Shown here: one piece after another, positions 1-11,105 of the stretch
How the letters are laid out: every line of letters begins with the position of its first letter
Numbering within the stretch: position 1 is the first letter of the stretch
Source of the DNA: Priapulus caudatus
Lineage: Eukaryota; Priapulida; Priapulimorpha; Priapulimorphida; Priapulidae
Direction: 5' to 3'
Assembly: GCF_000485595.1 (NCBI RefSeq)
Contig: NW_014577233.1
Span: forward strand, 116,214-160,179
DNA: 43,966 nt
Notes under the pieces: generated by a model
What the model was told of the DNA's origin: nothing
The model's database searches: none
What the model saw: only the letters and a program-made list of their open reading frames with translations
Made by a program: the position numbers and the translations under genes

Positions 1-370
1 CTCTTCAGTCGGAATAGCCTACAGTATATATTTCTGTAGGAAGGGCCATTAGAAATTTGAGGTTGTAGGAACGAAAAAAAGGATGTGACCCTTGTTTATG
101 CTGAGGATAAAATTAATACTGTTGGGGTTATTTATTTATTTATTTTTATTTATTTATATATATTTTTTTTTTCGTTATTTATTTATTTATTTATTTGATT
201 ATTTATGTAGTCGGACTTTTTCATATTATTACCTTCTGAATTTAGGGGTGCAATCTAATAAGGGCATACAAACCCTTTATCATGCTCTAGAGATAGGTTG
301 TGCATAACTTAACTTAAGGGTTAGTAATCATGCTCATTGCACTCAATGCTTCAGAGGCTTGTGCATGTTA

Positions 371-372
371 CG

Positions 373-404
<32 letters not shown>

Positions 405-414
405 TGTGTGTGCA
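371..414. repeat. (GTGC)n microsatellite
   Basis: Perfect tetranucleotide CGTG/GTGC repeats lie at the inner edge of the left inverted arm. The right arm has the complementary GCAC tract at about 1513-1530. Confidence 0.9.
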
Positions 415-424
415 TGTATGCTAA

Positions 425-1178
425 ATCAAGAGCGTATAATAGAGGGAAGCGTACAACGGTGAAATGCTGAACCACCTGTTTGGCAGTATTAGTCGAATTA
501 AGAAAATTTGCCGTTTTTAGTTTTGAACGATCTTTGCGGATTATTGATCCGCTGTCGCTATCCTTGTTAATCATAAACAAACCGCTTGCCCTATATTGCT
601 CCTACGCTGAGATAATGGACGGTGAAACATCTGCGTATTCTTCGCAAAACCGAGCTCGGCGATCACTGTTTTACTCGGCGCTCCTCGTCCGCTTTGTGGT
701 CAGTGTATTGCTTCCGGTCGCCCCTGTGTAGCCGACATTGGTAGCGTCTGACTCACGTCAGTACACGAGATTACTGATACATCCAGCGTGAGGTGGGCAC
801 AGTGGGCACATCACTCATGCGCAATCAGAACAGCGTCATTTATTCATTTGTCAATCTTGACAGGACAACACGCGACGGTTATCCCGAAGTTATCTACAAG
901 CGAGCGACAGTCGGGCAGTAAACAGTGATCTCCGGTCGGTTTTTGGGCGAAAATACAGATTTTCACCGCTCATTTATCTCAGGCGTAGGGGCCATCGTAG
1001 GACAAGCGGTTTGTTTTATATTAGCAAAGGTCTAGCCTGATCTCAATAATACCCGCAAAGATGTCAAAATCAAAACGGGAACAACGTTTATTATCTTCGG
1101 CTAAAACTATCTGGGCAACATGGTTTCCAGCCCATTTCACCACCGTTTGTATCGTCTCCTTCTTTATACGCTCTTGAT
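425..1178. mobile_element. Nested element with ATCAAGAGCGTATAA terminal inverted repeats
   Basis: The left end reads ATCAAGAGCGTATAATAG and the right end reads TTATACGCTCTTGAT, its inverted complement over about 15 bp. Inside, AAACAAACCGCTTGCC (about 577-592) is roughly inverted at about 1000-1017, giving subterminal inverted repeats. There is no convincing target-site duplication and no coding potential. The terminal word ATCAAGAGC also forms the outer arms of two short palindromes in this window (11457-11488 and 23435-23470), so the three may be one family. It lies between the arms of the larger element and may be a nested insertion. Confidence 0.55.
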
Positions 1179-1280
1179 GTAATCTATATTATCATGAATA
1201 TATAAACTATTCCATCACACACCAGAAGCCACGCACCGCCCCGCACGCCGGCGCACACGCCCAACCGCAGCGCACGACCT

Positions 1281-1530
1281 GCAGGGTAGATTGCATGCAC
1301 AGAAACGTATTCAATCACGCACACACGCACGCACGCACACACGCAGGGTAGATTGCATGCACAGAAACGTATTCAATCACGCACAGAAGCACGCACGCAC
1401 GCACGCAGGGTAGATTGCATGCACAGAAACGTATTCAATCACGCACAGAAGCACGCACGCACGCACGCAGGGTAGATTGCATGCACAGAAACGTATTCAA
1501 TCACGCACAGAAGCACGCACGCACGCACGT
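1281..1530. repeat. 62-bp tandem repeat, about four copies
   Basis: Units begin with GCAGGGTAGATTGCATGCAC at 1281, 1343, 1405 and 1467, so the period is 62 bp. Each unit ends in a variable GCAC tract. The last copies are nearly identical, which suggests recent expansion inside the long-inverted-repeat element. Confidence 0.9.
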
Positions 1531-2102
1531 ATGCACAATGCTCTGAAGCAATATATCAATAGCATATTATAACCCCTTATAAGTTATACAACCCTTATCT
1601 CTAGAGCATATAAAGGGTTTGTATGCCCTTGATTAGATGCACCCCTAAATTCAGAAGGTAATAATATGAAAAAGTCCGACTACATAATAACCCCAACAGT
1701 ATTAATTTTATCCTCAGCATAAACAAGGTCTTATCCTTCTTTTCTGTTCCTACACCTCAAATTTTCTAAGCCCTCCTTACGGTAAATATATACTGTAGGC
1801 TATTCCGCTGAGATGTATAATATACTCTACTATGTAAATAGCTTAATAATCTTAGCTATAATAAGTTTGCTACACAGATAGTCAGTTTATAGACTGCAAG
1901 TTGCAAGGATTCCGAGAAAATGAAATGACTCCAATGAGCTGTAAAATACGGTACACAATACCAAATAATGTTAGCATGACATTCTCATATATGCCCACAT
2001 AACATAGCAACAACATTCCAGCCATATTCTATGCTAAATATAACCAGTAATATACTCGTTCTAGAATGTTCTAACTTACTACCCCTCATCGCTACACGGA
2101 CA

Positions 2103-2493
2103 CAGAGATGCCAACACTTTTCTGAGCAAACTGTAGTGAGGATGTCTAAAATCTGTAGTCCGAGGGTCACGCAGTGATCCGAGTATGCTAGAAGGGGTTC
2201 GGGGCCCCCGAAAAAATTTTGATTCCGAAATGCAATTTCCTGCATTCTGGCACCCAAAATGACAATAAGTTCACACTGATATTTGCTGCTAAATACATGT
2301 AGTTATTTTCAATCATGTTATATCAATGTAACACTGAAAGAAAACACTTGAAATATCATCAAAATGATTTTTTTTCGATCGTAATAAAAATCGTAGTATT
2401 TTTTTCCCGATCGTATGCAAACTGGTCGTAGTGGTCAAAATGCAAACGAAATTCGTATAAAATACGGATAAATCGTAGTGGTTGGCATCTCTG
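2103..2493. mobile_element. MITE, CAGAGATGCCAAC termini, 6-bp TSD
   Basis: The element starts CAGAGATGCCAAC and ends GTTGGCATCTCTG, an inverted pair. It is flanked on both sides by CGGACA (2097-2102 and 2494-2499), a 6-bp target-site duplication. A second member lies in opposite orientation at 40043-40342, sharing the words CACTACGA, AATGCAGGAAATTGCAT and GGGTCAC. There is no coding capacity. The termini and duplication length would fit a hAT-like non-autonomous element, but that assignment is inference. The flanks 1813-2096 and 2500-3179 hold nothing I recognise. Confidence 0.85.
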
Positions 2494-3179
2494 CGGACAC
2501 CAACAGTGATAGCAGCACGTTGCCAGGTATTCACAGCATGCTATACGTAGATAATTCGAATGCTTTCTATTTGTGCAGGCATGAGCGAGCGAGCAGTCAC
2601 AGGGGGGCAGTCAGACCAACCAGTCACATAGCCTCCAGGTCGTCTGATCGCTATAAGATGCTAACCTATTGCCTATAGTGCTCTTACCCCCTAGCTCCCC
2701 TAATATCGCTATGCCCTCACCACAGCCACTGCAGATTTGCAACTCGGAAAGTGAGTTGGTCAAAAAAATCAAGCTTGTTTCGTCATTTAACCATGGAGAA
2801 AAACTAGAAGCATTCTAGACAACATGAATGCATGAAATAAGTTCATTGGATTTCGTTGAAAACTATGAATTCATCTTAATTTCTATGAATTCTAAAATTT
2901 CGATAGTAAGTTAATTTTTTGGATTTAACACAAGATAAATATGAATTCATACATGAATGCAGTCTCGCATGCCTTAACCACAAACACTAACACGTAAGAG
3001 CCATAAAGAACATTGAAAGATGCTCAGTATAAGTTGCTTTACCTGTTTGTTAAACTTCTAGTCTGGGATGCAAATAATGCGAAAGGCTTGCCTACATATT
3101 AGCAACATGCACATGACTGAATATGGCAAGCTGTAAGTTGACAGTTGTATGGCAATGCTACATAGCAGTGCATGTATAT

Positions 3180-3374
3180 CAGGGTTAGAAGTTGACTTTT
3201 TTATCTGCCAGTAACTACTTGCTGCTAGAGAAAGGAGCAGGCAGCGAATTTACTCATAACAGGCATAATCTTTGGTGCTTTTACTCCTATGATTAATTAG
3301 GCATTTCTTGGCAGCAAGTATTTGCTCTTCTAGGCAGCAAAACTGCGGCTAGCTGTCTTTAACTTCGAACCCTG
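3180..3374. mobile_element. MITE, CAGGGTTmGAAGTTrA termini
   Basis: The left end CAGGGTTAGAAGTTGAC matches the inverted right end TTAACTTCGAACCCTG with few differences. The sequence CATGTATAT occurs just before the element and again two bases after its right end, so the target duplication is probably this word, with uncertain boundaries. It belongs to the same broad CAG...CTG group as elements at 35328 and 38468. Confidence 0.65.
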
Positions 3375-3419
3375 TACATGTATATCTCCAACCCTGCCAA
3401 GGCATTAGAACCAAGCGGA

Positions 3420-4480
3420 CAGATAGCACAGATATTGAGATATTCCTACACTAGGTGTGCTAGAAGCGAACCCACTGTAACAACACCATATAGTGCTGAC
3501 CCAATCTAATAATTTACCACGTAGTGCGGACCCACTGTAACAACACCATATAGTGCTGACCCAATCTAACAATTTACCATGTAGTGCGGACCCACTGTAA
3601 CAACACCATATAGTGCTGACCCAATCTAACAATTTACCATGTAGTGCGGACCCACTGTAACAACACCATATAGTGCTGACCCAATCTAACAATTTACCAC
3701 GTAGTGCGGATCCACTGTAACAACACCATGTAGTGCGGACCCACTGTAACCCACCCAAATAGTGCTGACCATCTACATACACGTAAGGTGCGACCACTGT
3801 AACACACATATAGTGCTGACCATCTAACAATTTAACCACGTAGTGTCCCCTGTCAACACCATTTAGTGCCTGACCATCTACAATGGTTACACGTGTGCGC
3901 CCACTGTACACCCATATCGTGCTGACCCATCTCACATTTACCACGTAGTGCAGACCACTGTAACACACCAGTATAGTGCGTGACCAATCATAACATTTAC
4001 CACTAGTGGCGGACCACTGTACACACATATAGTGTGACCCAATCTATAATTTCCATGTAGTGCGTCCACTGTCCACACCATATTGTGCTGACCCACTCTA
4101 ACATTTACAGTGTGCGGACCCCGTAACAACACCTATGTGCTGACCCATCTACATTTCCCACGTAGTGCGACCCACTGTAAAAACCCATTAGTGCTGACCC
4201 AGTTCATTTACATTGTGTGGGCCCCTGTCCAAACAGCCAGTTAGTGCTGACCCAATCTAACATTTTACACGTCGTGCAGACCACTATAAACACCATATAT
4301 GTGACCCATCTACCATTTACACGGTGTTGTTGGACCACTGTAACAACACCATATAGTGCTGACGCAATCTAAACAATTACATGTAGTGCGGGCCCACTGT
4401 ACCACCAGTATAGTGCGTGACCATCTAACATTACCAGTAGTGTTGGACCCGTGTAACAACACCATATAGTGCTGATCCAG
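3420..4480. repeat. 60-bp minisatellite made of two ~30-bp halves
   Basis: Four almost exact 60-bp units (about 3466-3720) are followed by some 700 bases of ragged copies with frequent one-base losses, and then a cleaner copy near 4440-4480. Each unit contains two related halves, one with CCATATAGTGCTGACCCA and one with CCATGTAGTGCGGACCCA. Long reading frames across it on the minus strand are products of the 60-bp periodicity and not genes. The interior decay looks more like unpolished single-read sequence than like natural divergence. Confidence 0.92.
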
Positions 4481-5719
4481 GCAGCTCTTGTTTCTATTGT
4501 ATCTTACCATGGCCTGAGATGGCTGATCAGCTGTGCCTGGGTGGTCAACATCGGCTGAGTGGTCAGTATCGTCGGCTGCTGCGCGAACTCGCGATACAGA
4601 TCTGCCCCTGCTTGTTCACCATCTGACCGGGGCTAGTGTTTTCCATGCATGAACTGGCTTGGTACGACCTGGGTCTGGGCTGCGGCTTGGAAGATGAAGA
4701 CATGATTGGGACTTAGGGGGTTTGGCCTAAACACGGTCAAAAACATCCGGGGGGGAGGAAAAAAAAGAAAAAAGAAACCATGCCTAAACAACCATATGCA
4801 TGCACAAACCACACAAAAAAACACAAGCCGAGGCAAAACAACGCAACTCATAGTCGATAATTACACCAAACATGTGCTCGTGATTCAAATAAACAAGAAC
4901 ACGCCAAATTCAAACAACTGCAATAATCACTGATATCAAAGTGTCTTCGAATACACAAGCAAAGTATTAGACAGCTTGAAGCAACGTCAGCATTCGCAAA
5001 GAAGCATATATATATATATATATATATATAGCGTATGTTTTTTTCTCTCACTTAGTTAGGTTTCGGCAAGCATGTTACAGGTATTATGCATAAGAAACGA
5101 TGTGTATATGAAATTTGCTCTGTAGCTCAGTAAACAATCTTCCTGCAGCAATTGTGAACATGTGCAGTGGACAGTTTGGTGATGATGCATACAGGGATGT
5201 GACGTACATGGAAGTGACTATTGGTGATTCGGGCTGAAAATTCTGTTGCCAATCTCAATCAACACAAATGTCCGTGGGTATGATTCCTACCCACATTTTT
5301 TTTTAAGTGCGAGATGCAAATTGATGTATTCCAGGGGATTCTGAGGCTCTATTTTAACATAATCTAATATACAAGTGAAATTATGAATGTATATAATCAA
5401 GCCAATACTTAACGAAGAATTATTTTAAATCCAAAAAAATGATCCATGCCTGCAACATGATGCTAAGGTAAGTGGACTAATATCTCAACTTAGACCTAGA
5501 ACATATACTGGAAAGTTTTTATTATGAAAATGTTTTTTGTCCATCTCTTTTTGTCCAGGACTTCACATGATTCATGAGAGGCACCGATTTTGGGGGTCGT
5601 TAATGCATAATTCCACGTACTGGAGGAAACATCACATCCCTGATATTGTGTGTGAGTAGTATGAGAGTGGTTGTGCAAGCCAACATGCCTTCTTCCGGTG
5701 CCTATTAACACATATCCCA
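4481..5719. other. No gene recognised
   Basis: This stretch has a G-rich then A-rich tract near 4748-4778, a (TA)n microsatellite at 5005-5030, and otherwise AT-rich unique-looking sequence. Reading frames are short and without recognisable domains or convincing splice sites. Confidence 0.6.
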
Positions 5720-5993
5720 GGCCATCCTTAAAAAATTCTATGTTTGCTGTCCCCCGACCCATGATTTTTTTAGTGGGTAGGTAGGTAGGTCATTTTTTTG
5801 TGAGGCATAATAGTTATTTTAAGTCTGTCCTCATGTTTGCCACACATGCTTTGTGTTTCAGTCTTAACTATAAAAAAAAAAAATTAAAGAAAAAAAATAT
5901 GGAACCCAAAATGTCAAAAAAAAGCTTTTGGATCGCGGCTATTTTCGTGGGTCGGTCGGAGGACAGCAAACATATAATTTTTTAAGGATGGCC
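5720..5993. mobile_element. Foldback MITE, GGCCATCCTTAAAAAATT arms
   Basis: The left arm (about 5720-5775) reads GGCCATCCTTAAAAAATT followed by TATGTTTGCTGTCC and CCGACCCA. The right arm (about 5948-5993) is its inverted complement. The interior contains a GTAGG tandem and A-rich DNA. It resembles the foldback elements at 23294-23674 and 31696-31935, which share CCGACC and CCTACCTACC blocks. Confidence 0.8.
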
Positions 5994-8225
5994 CCACAGA
6001 TTCCCACCAACAGCCAAACAAAACACAGACAGGGAAGAGCTCAGAGCTTACACCAGATCGTGCAGCACCCATAACCAAACGCTATCATATGCAACAAAAC
6101 AGCACTGAAATCATAATTTTACACACACGCACACGCACATACACACACGCATGCACACGCACTCACGGGTAAAACCTAATGAACTTCCAGCACCGTAGTT
6201 ACCTAACCGGCTTAGTAACCAGTGGCCACTAGTTAACAACCACGTGTACTTATTTATCGTAATGCTTTGCGCCAGGAGCGACAAGTGGAGATTTCTACTC
6301 CGATCACGCACGCTCCATTTTATCACACGAACCTCGAATCATCCAAGAATCATTGGGTCTAGGATCATAAATGCTAGCCAACACGTGTAAATAATGCACC
6401 TACTACATCCAACCCAACAAGGACTGCTTAATTAAGCTAGTTTCCAGTACCTTCCATTGAAAGACTAGTCATATCTATTTGCATTTTTTGTTTGTTTTTG
6501 TTTTTTTTGTTACTTATTAGAGGCTTATCCTCATGAGTCCGGGGAATCCGACCACCCGTAGTGGTCGCGAATCCACTGCTTGAATGTCAAACGTTCTCAC
6601 TGTTCGTTCGTTTGGTTTCAATTTGTATTGCTGCTTACACTTCACCAGCCTAACCAGTATTCAATGATATATATTTGTTTACTCAGCATTCTACTCCCTT
6701 ATTGCTCATGACCAAGCTGAAGATCACTAGTAACTCACATCCTTATCGTAACTCTATGTAGAGATTATTCATCGAAATTTATGTGTTATGAATTCTGATA
6801 ATATGAGAAATCGCCAACGTCCATCTACTATATATATATAGCAGTTTTGTTAACTCATAACACTACAGAAATGTCGTATTTCCACTTGTCGCTACCAGCG
6901 AAAAACGTTACAGATGTGAAGTAGTGGCGGTTGTTACCTAGTGCCCACCTTAGTAATCACCCTGTATTCTAATGCGTCCCCACCGATTTTCTCCCCCACC
7001 CCATGTCTACAATGGCTGCCCCCCATACGATGCAGGCACCGTAGGATCTCGCTCCAGACGGTAGCGAGTGCAAGTGACACACGCCTACAGTCAGTTCGAC
7101 GCCCGTGTTCTTTTCCGTTTCCCAACCTTCGCATGCAACTCACACCGCCTCGAGAGTGACTGAAGTAACGATGCTTTAGAGTTTAGAGAATATGCGACGG
7201 GGCATCGCGGTTCGACTTTAATCATCCAAAATCAATTAGCAGTTTGTTCACTTCCTCGTGCTGAAGTCGAGACAGAGTACACTAGCTGCCGGATACACGC
7301 GTCTTCACATATTCTCCTTGCTACACACTGTTATTAACTGTAGAGGAGTATTCCACGCGGCGTATGCTTTGATTACATGTGAGCGCCACCTGTTGGTCAT
7401 AATCTATAGGTCTGCGTGTAGGGCACGATGTGATTGTACGGACGACACAGGTTGAACGTTCCCGGCGGTTGTTAACAGCCACGCATGCATGCCTCCGCAC
7501 AGAACGATGGCAGCACACCATGCGTGAGTAGTGGGCGGGTGGGACGGGCCAGGGGTTACTCCGCAAATGCATTAAGATTCACACTTTGTCTCCATGCACA
7601 GTTCATGCTCACAAATGCAGTCATCACCCAAAGGAAATTCAGAGATCGAGGTTGGAGGCTGGAGCAAGCGTAGCAAGCCGGAAGTGGTGAAAGGAGAGGG
7701 GTGGAATCGATGACCACAAAGTTTCCAATTGTCTAAGACAGGAGACGAATGCAGGGAAATACAAGCACAATCATATAGAAATCTCACTGGTATAGGAACG
7801 GAAAGGTTCGGCATAGTATAGGAAAATTTCAGAATAGTGAAGAGGGAGCATAAGGAAGGAAGAAATCATCAGAGAAGATGAAGATACTCAGTGCAATGGA
7901 CGAGGTCCGTGTCAAGGCAGGAAACCTCTGTACGAAGAGGATGTCCTCGAAATTTGACATGAGGTCACATTTACACTTACAATTACAGGGAACATGGAAC
8001 CAGAGCACACACACAGACATGATGACTTGCAGATTCAAATTAAATCATTCGCAAACTCCCGGCGAATACATGAATATATAATTAGATAAATTTGCAGCTT
8101 CTGATCTGCGATACGGAGACATCGACGTCTGTAAGGCAGCATGGTGACTCCCGCCACCTGTCTACAACGATGAGACAAGTCTGCATGTCAACCATCGGCA
8201 AACACGTTGCGCGACCGACATATAC
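5994..8225. other. No gene recognised; probably intron or 3' flank of the Q-rich gene
   Basis: Contents seen are a CA-rich microsatellite (about 6121-6165), a short hairpin with arms GACCAC and GTGGTC (6550-6568), and a (TA)n tract near 6830-6841. No further exon of the minus-strand Q-rich gene could be identified, although its donor site at 8225 requires one further left. Confidence 0.5.
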
Positions 8226-8423
8226 CTGCAGTCCCTGGCTCATGAAGATGCCGTGCTGGTCAGTGGCCATCGCTTGACCGGGCAGCATGCCTAGTTGACC
8301 GAGGATGAGTGGCTGACTGGGGCTTTGCATCAGCGGCTTGGACATGATCTGTGGGGTCATCACGCAGGAGCCGGGCGTCTGTACCGGCCGCACCATCGGC
8401 TGTGCTGTCGGCGACCCCTTCGC
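8226..8423 (-). CDS. Q-rich putative transcription regulator, coding exon 4
   Basis: This minus-strand exon runs from an acceptor (CTCGCGACAG, ending at 8424) to a donor CAG|GTATAT (GT at 8225-8224). It is 198 nt, phase 0 at both ends, and encodes 66 residues beginning AKGSPTAQPMVRPV and ending IFMSQGLQ. The composition is rich in Q, P, M and S, with no folded domain visible. It continues in frame from exon 3. Activation regions of POU, Sp or TAF4-type proteins have this character, but there is no diagnostic motif, so no family is assigned. Its first bases are clearly more GC-rich than the flanking introns. Confidence 0.75.
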
Positions 8424-9216
8424 CTGTCGCGAGAGGTAATCGCGGGTAAATCTAAGGAAGCTACTAGTATCCGATCTTACATGAATGTACATGTATTTTA
8501 CATGTACACATCATCTACATAGTTTTTATTACGAGATTTTTGCTCAGAAACACCCAATCCGAAAAAATATAGTGAAATATATTCTCACCTCGCAGCGGAT
8601 ATATCACTTATTAAACTAACTTGAGAAACACTCAGGCTTCATGCAGTTATAGCATAGAAAATTGGATATGAACATATCGTAACACACTGAAATTTTATCG
8701 TGCCGGGACACCGTCAAAATGTGTCCACTTGTAATTTGTCGGTGCAAACGACATTTTGCGAGAGACGTGCCTGTGGACGATAGATGGCGTTAGTAGCGCT
8801 ACTAACTGGTCCAAGATTACAAGATAAGGCTCGCTGGTAATCGAACTTGCATGTTTTGGTGAATACAAAGGTCCTAATACAACCTTTGTTGAAAAACCAT
8901 GGTTTACTCCATAGCACCAATAACATGTAACATATTTTCTCACCCACATTAACATTGTTCGAACCACCGAGCTTACTCTGTGAAAGCAATAGCCAATCAT
9001 AATTATTTTCCTCTCCACACTGTTTATTTGAACGCAGCTAACTATAGTGTAATACACAGAATAACCTACATACTGCAGTTATTATATAACTAATCAATAA
9101 ATCCATTCTACGCAACTTGAAAAAAATTTGGCTTATATGCACTGGGGAAATATACGCAATAGGTGATTACTACCAACAAGCAATTTTTTAGCCGAGTGCT
9201 AACCGATTAGCTTATA
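8424..9216. other. Intron of the Q-rich gene, no other gene seen
   Basis: Together with the MITE at 9217-9528 this forms the intron between coding exons 3 and 4. It is AT-rich, and I recognise no conserved coding or structural feature in it. Confidence 0.6.
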
Positions 9217-9528
9217 CAGAGACTCCCCGACTGACGAACAGGTTCGGTTCCGAGCGGTCATTCGTAAGTCGAACGCATGTACGTACGTATACAGTATTGT
9301 ACAGTAGTGTAGTATATGTACGTGTGAACATCGAGTAACCTAGAAGTGTACATAGTGTAAACATATACGTGAACACAGGAGTTGGCGAAAGTCAAAATCA
9401 GAGGGGGGGAGGGCGATTGTGTCGTTTTATTCCCCAATATAGACATTATACACTAATAGACTTCAGGGCAAATTGTTCGTATCATCGAAAGTTCGTAACT
9501 CGAATGTTCGTAAGTCGGGGAGTCTCTG
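9217..9528. mobile_element. Tc1/pogo-like MITE with TA target duplication
   Basis: The left end CAGAGACTCCCCGACT and right end AGTCGGGGAGTCTCTG are exact inverted repeats. Inward, both arms carry CGAACa/GTTCGTAA words. The element is flanked by TA on both sides (9215-9216 and 9529-9530), as expected for Tc1/mariner/pogo transposition. It carries no transposase. It sits 28 bp inside the intron from the donor of the Q-rich gene's exon 3. Confidence 0.88.
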
Positions 9529-9557
9529 TAATATGTGTATGGGTTTGTTGTTGATAC

Positions 9558-9761
9558 CTGTCCAGTTGGTGTCGGTGTGCCGGCTACGTGAGCGACGCCT
9601 GGAGACTTGGGACTCTTTGGCTGCAGAGGCACGCTCATGTTCTGTGCCTGCCCAGCAGGTGGAGCCACACAGTTTGAGTTCATTGCCTGCAGTTGCTGCT
9701 GATTCAAATTATTAGCAGCTGCCATTGCTGTATTTAATGACTGTAGCTGTGGGTTCATCGC
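9558..9761 (-). CDS. Q-rich putative transcription regulator, coding exon 3
   Basis: This 204-nt phase-0 exon has acceptor ATCTTTTAG|GCG (exon begins at 9761) and donor CAG|GTATCA (GT at 9557-9556). It encodes 68 residues, beginning AMNPQLQSLNTAMAAANN, then a QQQLQ run, and a serine-proline segment PKSPKSPG before its end TPTPTGQ. The low-complexity Q/N/P/S composition fits an activation or interaction region, with no folded domain. The SP-containing segment could be a phosphorylation target, which is inference only. Confidence 0.78.
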
Positions 9762-10055
9762 CTAAAAGATCACGAGGGGTGCATACATATTAAGTTGGTG
9801 TGTGAGAGGGGGAATAAGACGGTGGGTTGTTCCTTAATGAAAATCTAAAGAGGGGCGGTAAACATATTTCGCTTCATTAGATTTTTATACGTACATATAT
9901 ATGTATGCACACATAAACTATGCATTTAAAACATCCACATATTCATACATATTTTAATTGCTCTTTCAGACAGACAGATAGATGCGTCGGCATGAAATAT
10001 ACAAATATACAGATAAACTATAAATAGATATATGATAAATGCATTTATATATATA

Positions 10056-10113
<58 letters not shown>

Positions 10114-10164
10114 TCACATCAATTCCTATGGTCTGGGTTATCTATAATATAGGACAATACTTAC
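9762..10164. repeat. Intron of the Q-rich gene with long (TA)n tract
   Basis: The intron between coding exons 2 and 3 contains an interrupted TA microsatellite (about 10045-10113) and shorter TA runs near 9893-9903. Nothing else is recognised. Confidence 0.85.
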
Positions 10165-10257
10165 TTGGAGGGAAAGGCTACCAGGGGGCAGCATGAGAGA
10201 TTGTCCTTGTGGACTGCACAGCTGTTGAAATACTGGAGGACTGTGAATTACTTGCAG
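10165..10257 (-). CDS. Q-rich putative transcription regulator, coding exon 2
   Basis: This 93-nt phase-0 exon is bounded by acceptor TGTTTTCAG|CTG and a strong donor CAA|GTAAGT (GT at 10164-10163). It encodes 31 residues beginning LQVIHSPPVFQQLCSP and ending PPGSLSLQ. The hydrophobic and glutamine-spaced pattern is typical of Q-rich activators. The exact donor match and conserved phase make this a confident exon despite its small size. Confidence 0.75.
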
Positions 10258-10811
10258 CTGAAAACATGATCCGTTAAAAGATGAAATTCAGAAACCCAAA
10301 ATGTTGCATGAGACGACACAATATTCATGGAAATATCCACATGATATGTATAACCTTTTAAAAATAGCAACATGTATAGCTGTAGTTTTACAATGCTTAC
10401 AACTCTCAGATACACAAATTCAGAATAAGGGCTTTAAAAGCTACATTTACTAATTACTACAGAAAGAAAAGTAATGCTAGGCAAATATTATAAATTACAT
10501 TAAACAGTTTACTTAAGCCATGTTCAAAATAACTGGCCAAAAACATGTGAGTTCATTCCTTACGAGCCACAGCATGGTTACGATTACCTTTATAAAATAT
10601 TTTTAATTACTACCACTAAATAATAGACCTTGAATTCAGTATTTGCATTGCTTAACTTTAACTTATACCTGTGGCTAATCTTCTACAATAGGGAGACAAT
10701 TATTTTTGCAATAATGTCAATTCCTATATATATATATGTATTATCTTTATACATTATAGTTGTGCTTTATACATGATAACATCTAAAATCTAATTTCCGC
10801 AGGGAACTAAC
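10258..10811. other. Intron 1 of the Q-rich coding region
   Basis: AT-rich intron of 554 bases with a short TA run near 10725-10737. I see no repeat family or nested gene. Confidence 0.65.
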
Positions 10812-11105
10812 CTGGGTGTGAGGGAACGGTGACTGTGAGAGTGATGGCACGCTGAGTGGCCGCGGCAGACTGTTCACCACATTGCAGTTACTCTGAGCTA
10901 ATGTTTGCATTGTCTGTAAGCTCTGGTAGCTGGCTGGAGTGTTGGCCTGCAAACCTTGGTAGCTACTGGGAGTATTTGCCTGTAAACTCTGGTAGCTAAC
11001 AGGTGTGTTCGCCTGTGTCATCTGTTGCTGTTGTTGTTGCTGCTGCTGCTGCTGCTGTTGCGGGCTACTGCCCGTACTGCCTTGACTTGAAGCAGTATCA
11101 CTCAT
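10812..11105 (-). CDS. Q-rich putative transcription regulator, first coding exon
   Basis: The exon starts with ATG at 11105 (protein starts MSDTASSQG) and ends at a donor CAG|GTTAGT (GT at 10811-10810). The 294 nt encode 98 residues. Residues 16-28 are a run of 13 glutamines encoded by mixed CAG and CAA. Residues 31-63 are three 11-residue repeats of the form QANTPxSYQxL, followed by Q/S/L/P-rich sequence to PFPHTQ. No signal peptide or membrane segment is present, which fits a nuclear protein. The ATG is the only one before the Q run and lies just after an in-frame stop-rich stretch, so I accept it as the start. Together with exons 2-4 the visible protein is 263 residues, all exons phase 0. 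I do not recognise the family; DNA-binding domains, if any, lie in unseen exons. Confidence 0.8.

Larger units (their letters stand above)
8..1812. mobile_element. Long-inverted-repeat (foldback-like) element
   Basis: The left arm (about 8-410) and right arm (about 1530-1812) are inverted copies of each other. Both carry the words GGAATAGCCTACAGTATAT, GTTGGGGTTATT, GTCGGACTTTTTCATATTA and GGGCATACAAACCCTTTAT in matching order. The arms differ by substitutions and small indels, and the left arm has an extra ATTT-rich stretch (about 128-205) missing on the right, so they are not an exact assembly duplicate. Both arms end inwards in a GTGC/GCAC microsatellite. No transposase is visible. The left end is so close to the window edge that the element could extend further left. 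The superfamily is not assignable. Confidence 0.7.

Noticed and set aside
1281-1530. CRISPR-like array (regular repeats at 62 bp)
   Set aside because: The whole unit repeats with no unique spacers, and the context is an animal genome, so it is a minisatellite.
3405-4028. 207-residue minus-strand frame with repeated SALHGKLLDWVSTIW-type units
   Set aside because: The 60-bp tandem repeat is a multiple of three, so one open unit gives a long frame. It breaks where indels begin and has no known domain.
6525-6570. Possible hammerhead ribozyme (CTCATGAGTCC near a hairpin)
   Set aside because: The conserved core CTGANGA is not present (CTCATGA instead) and no GAAA partner is correctly placed.
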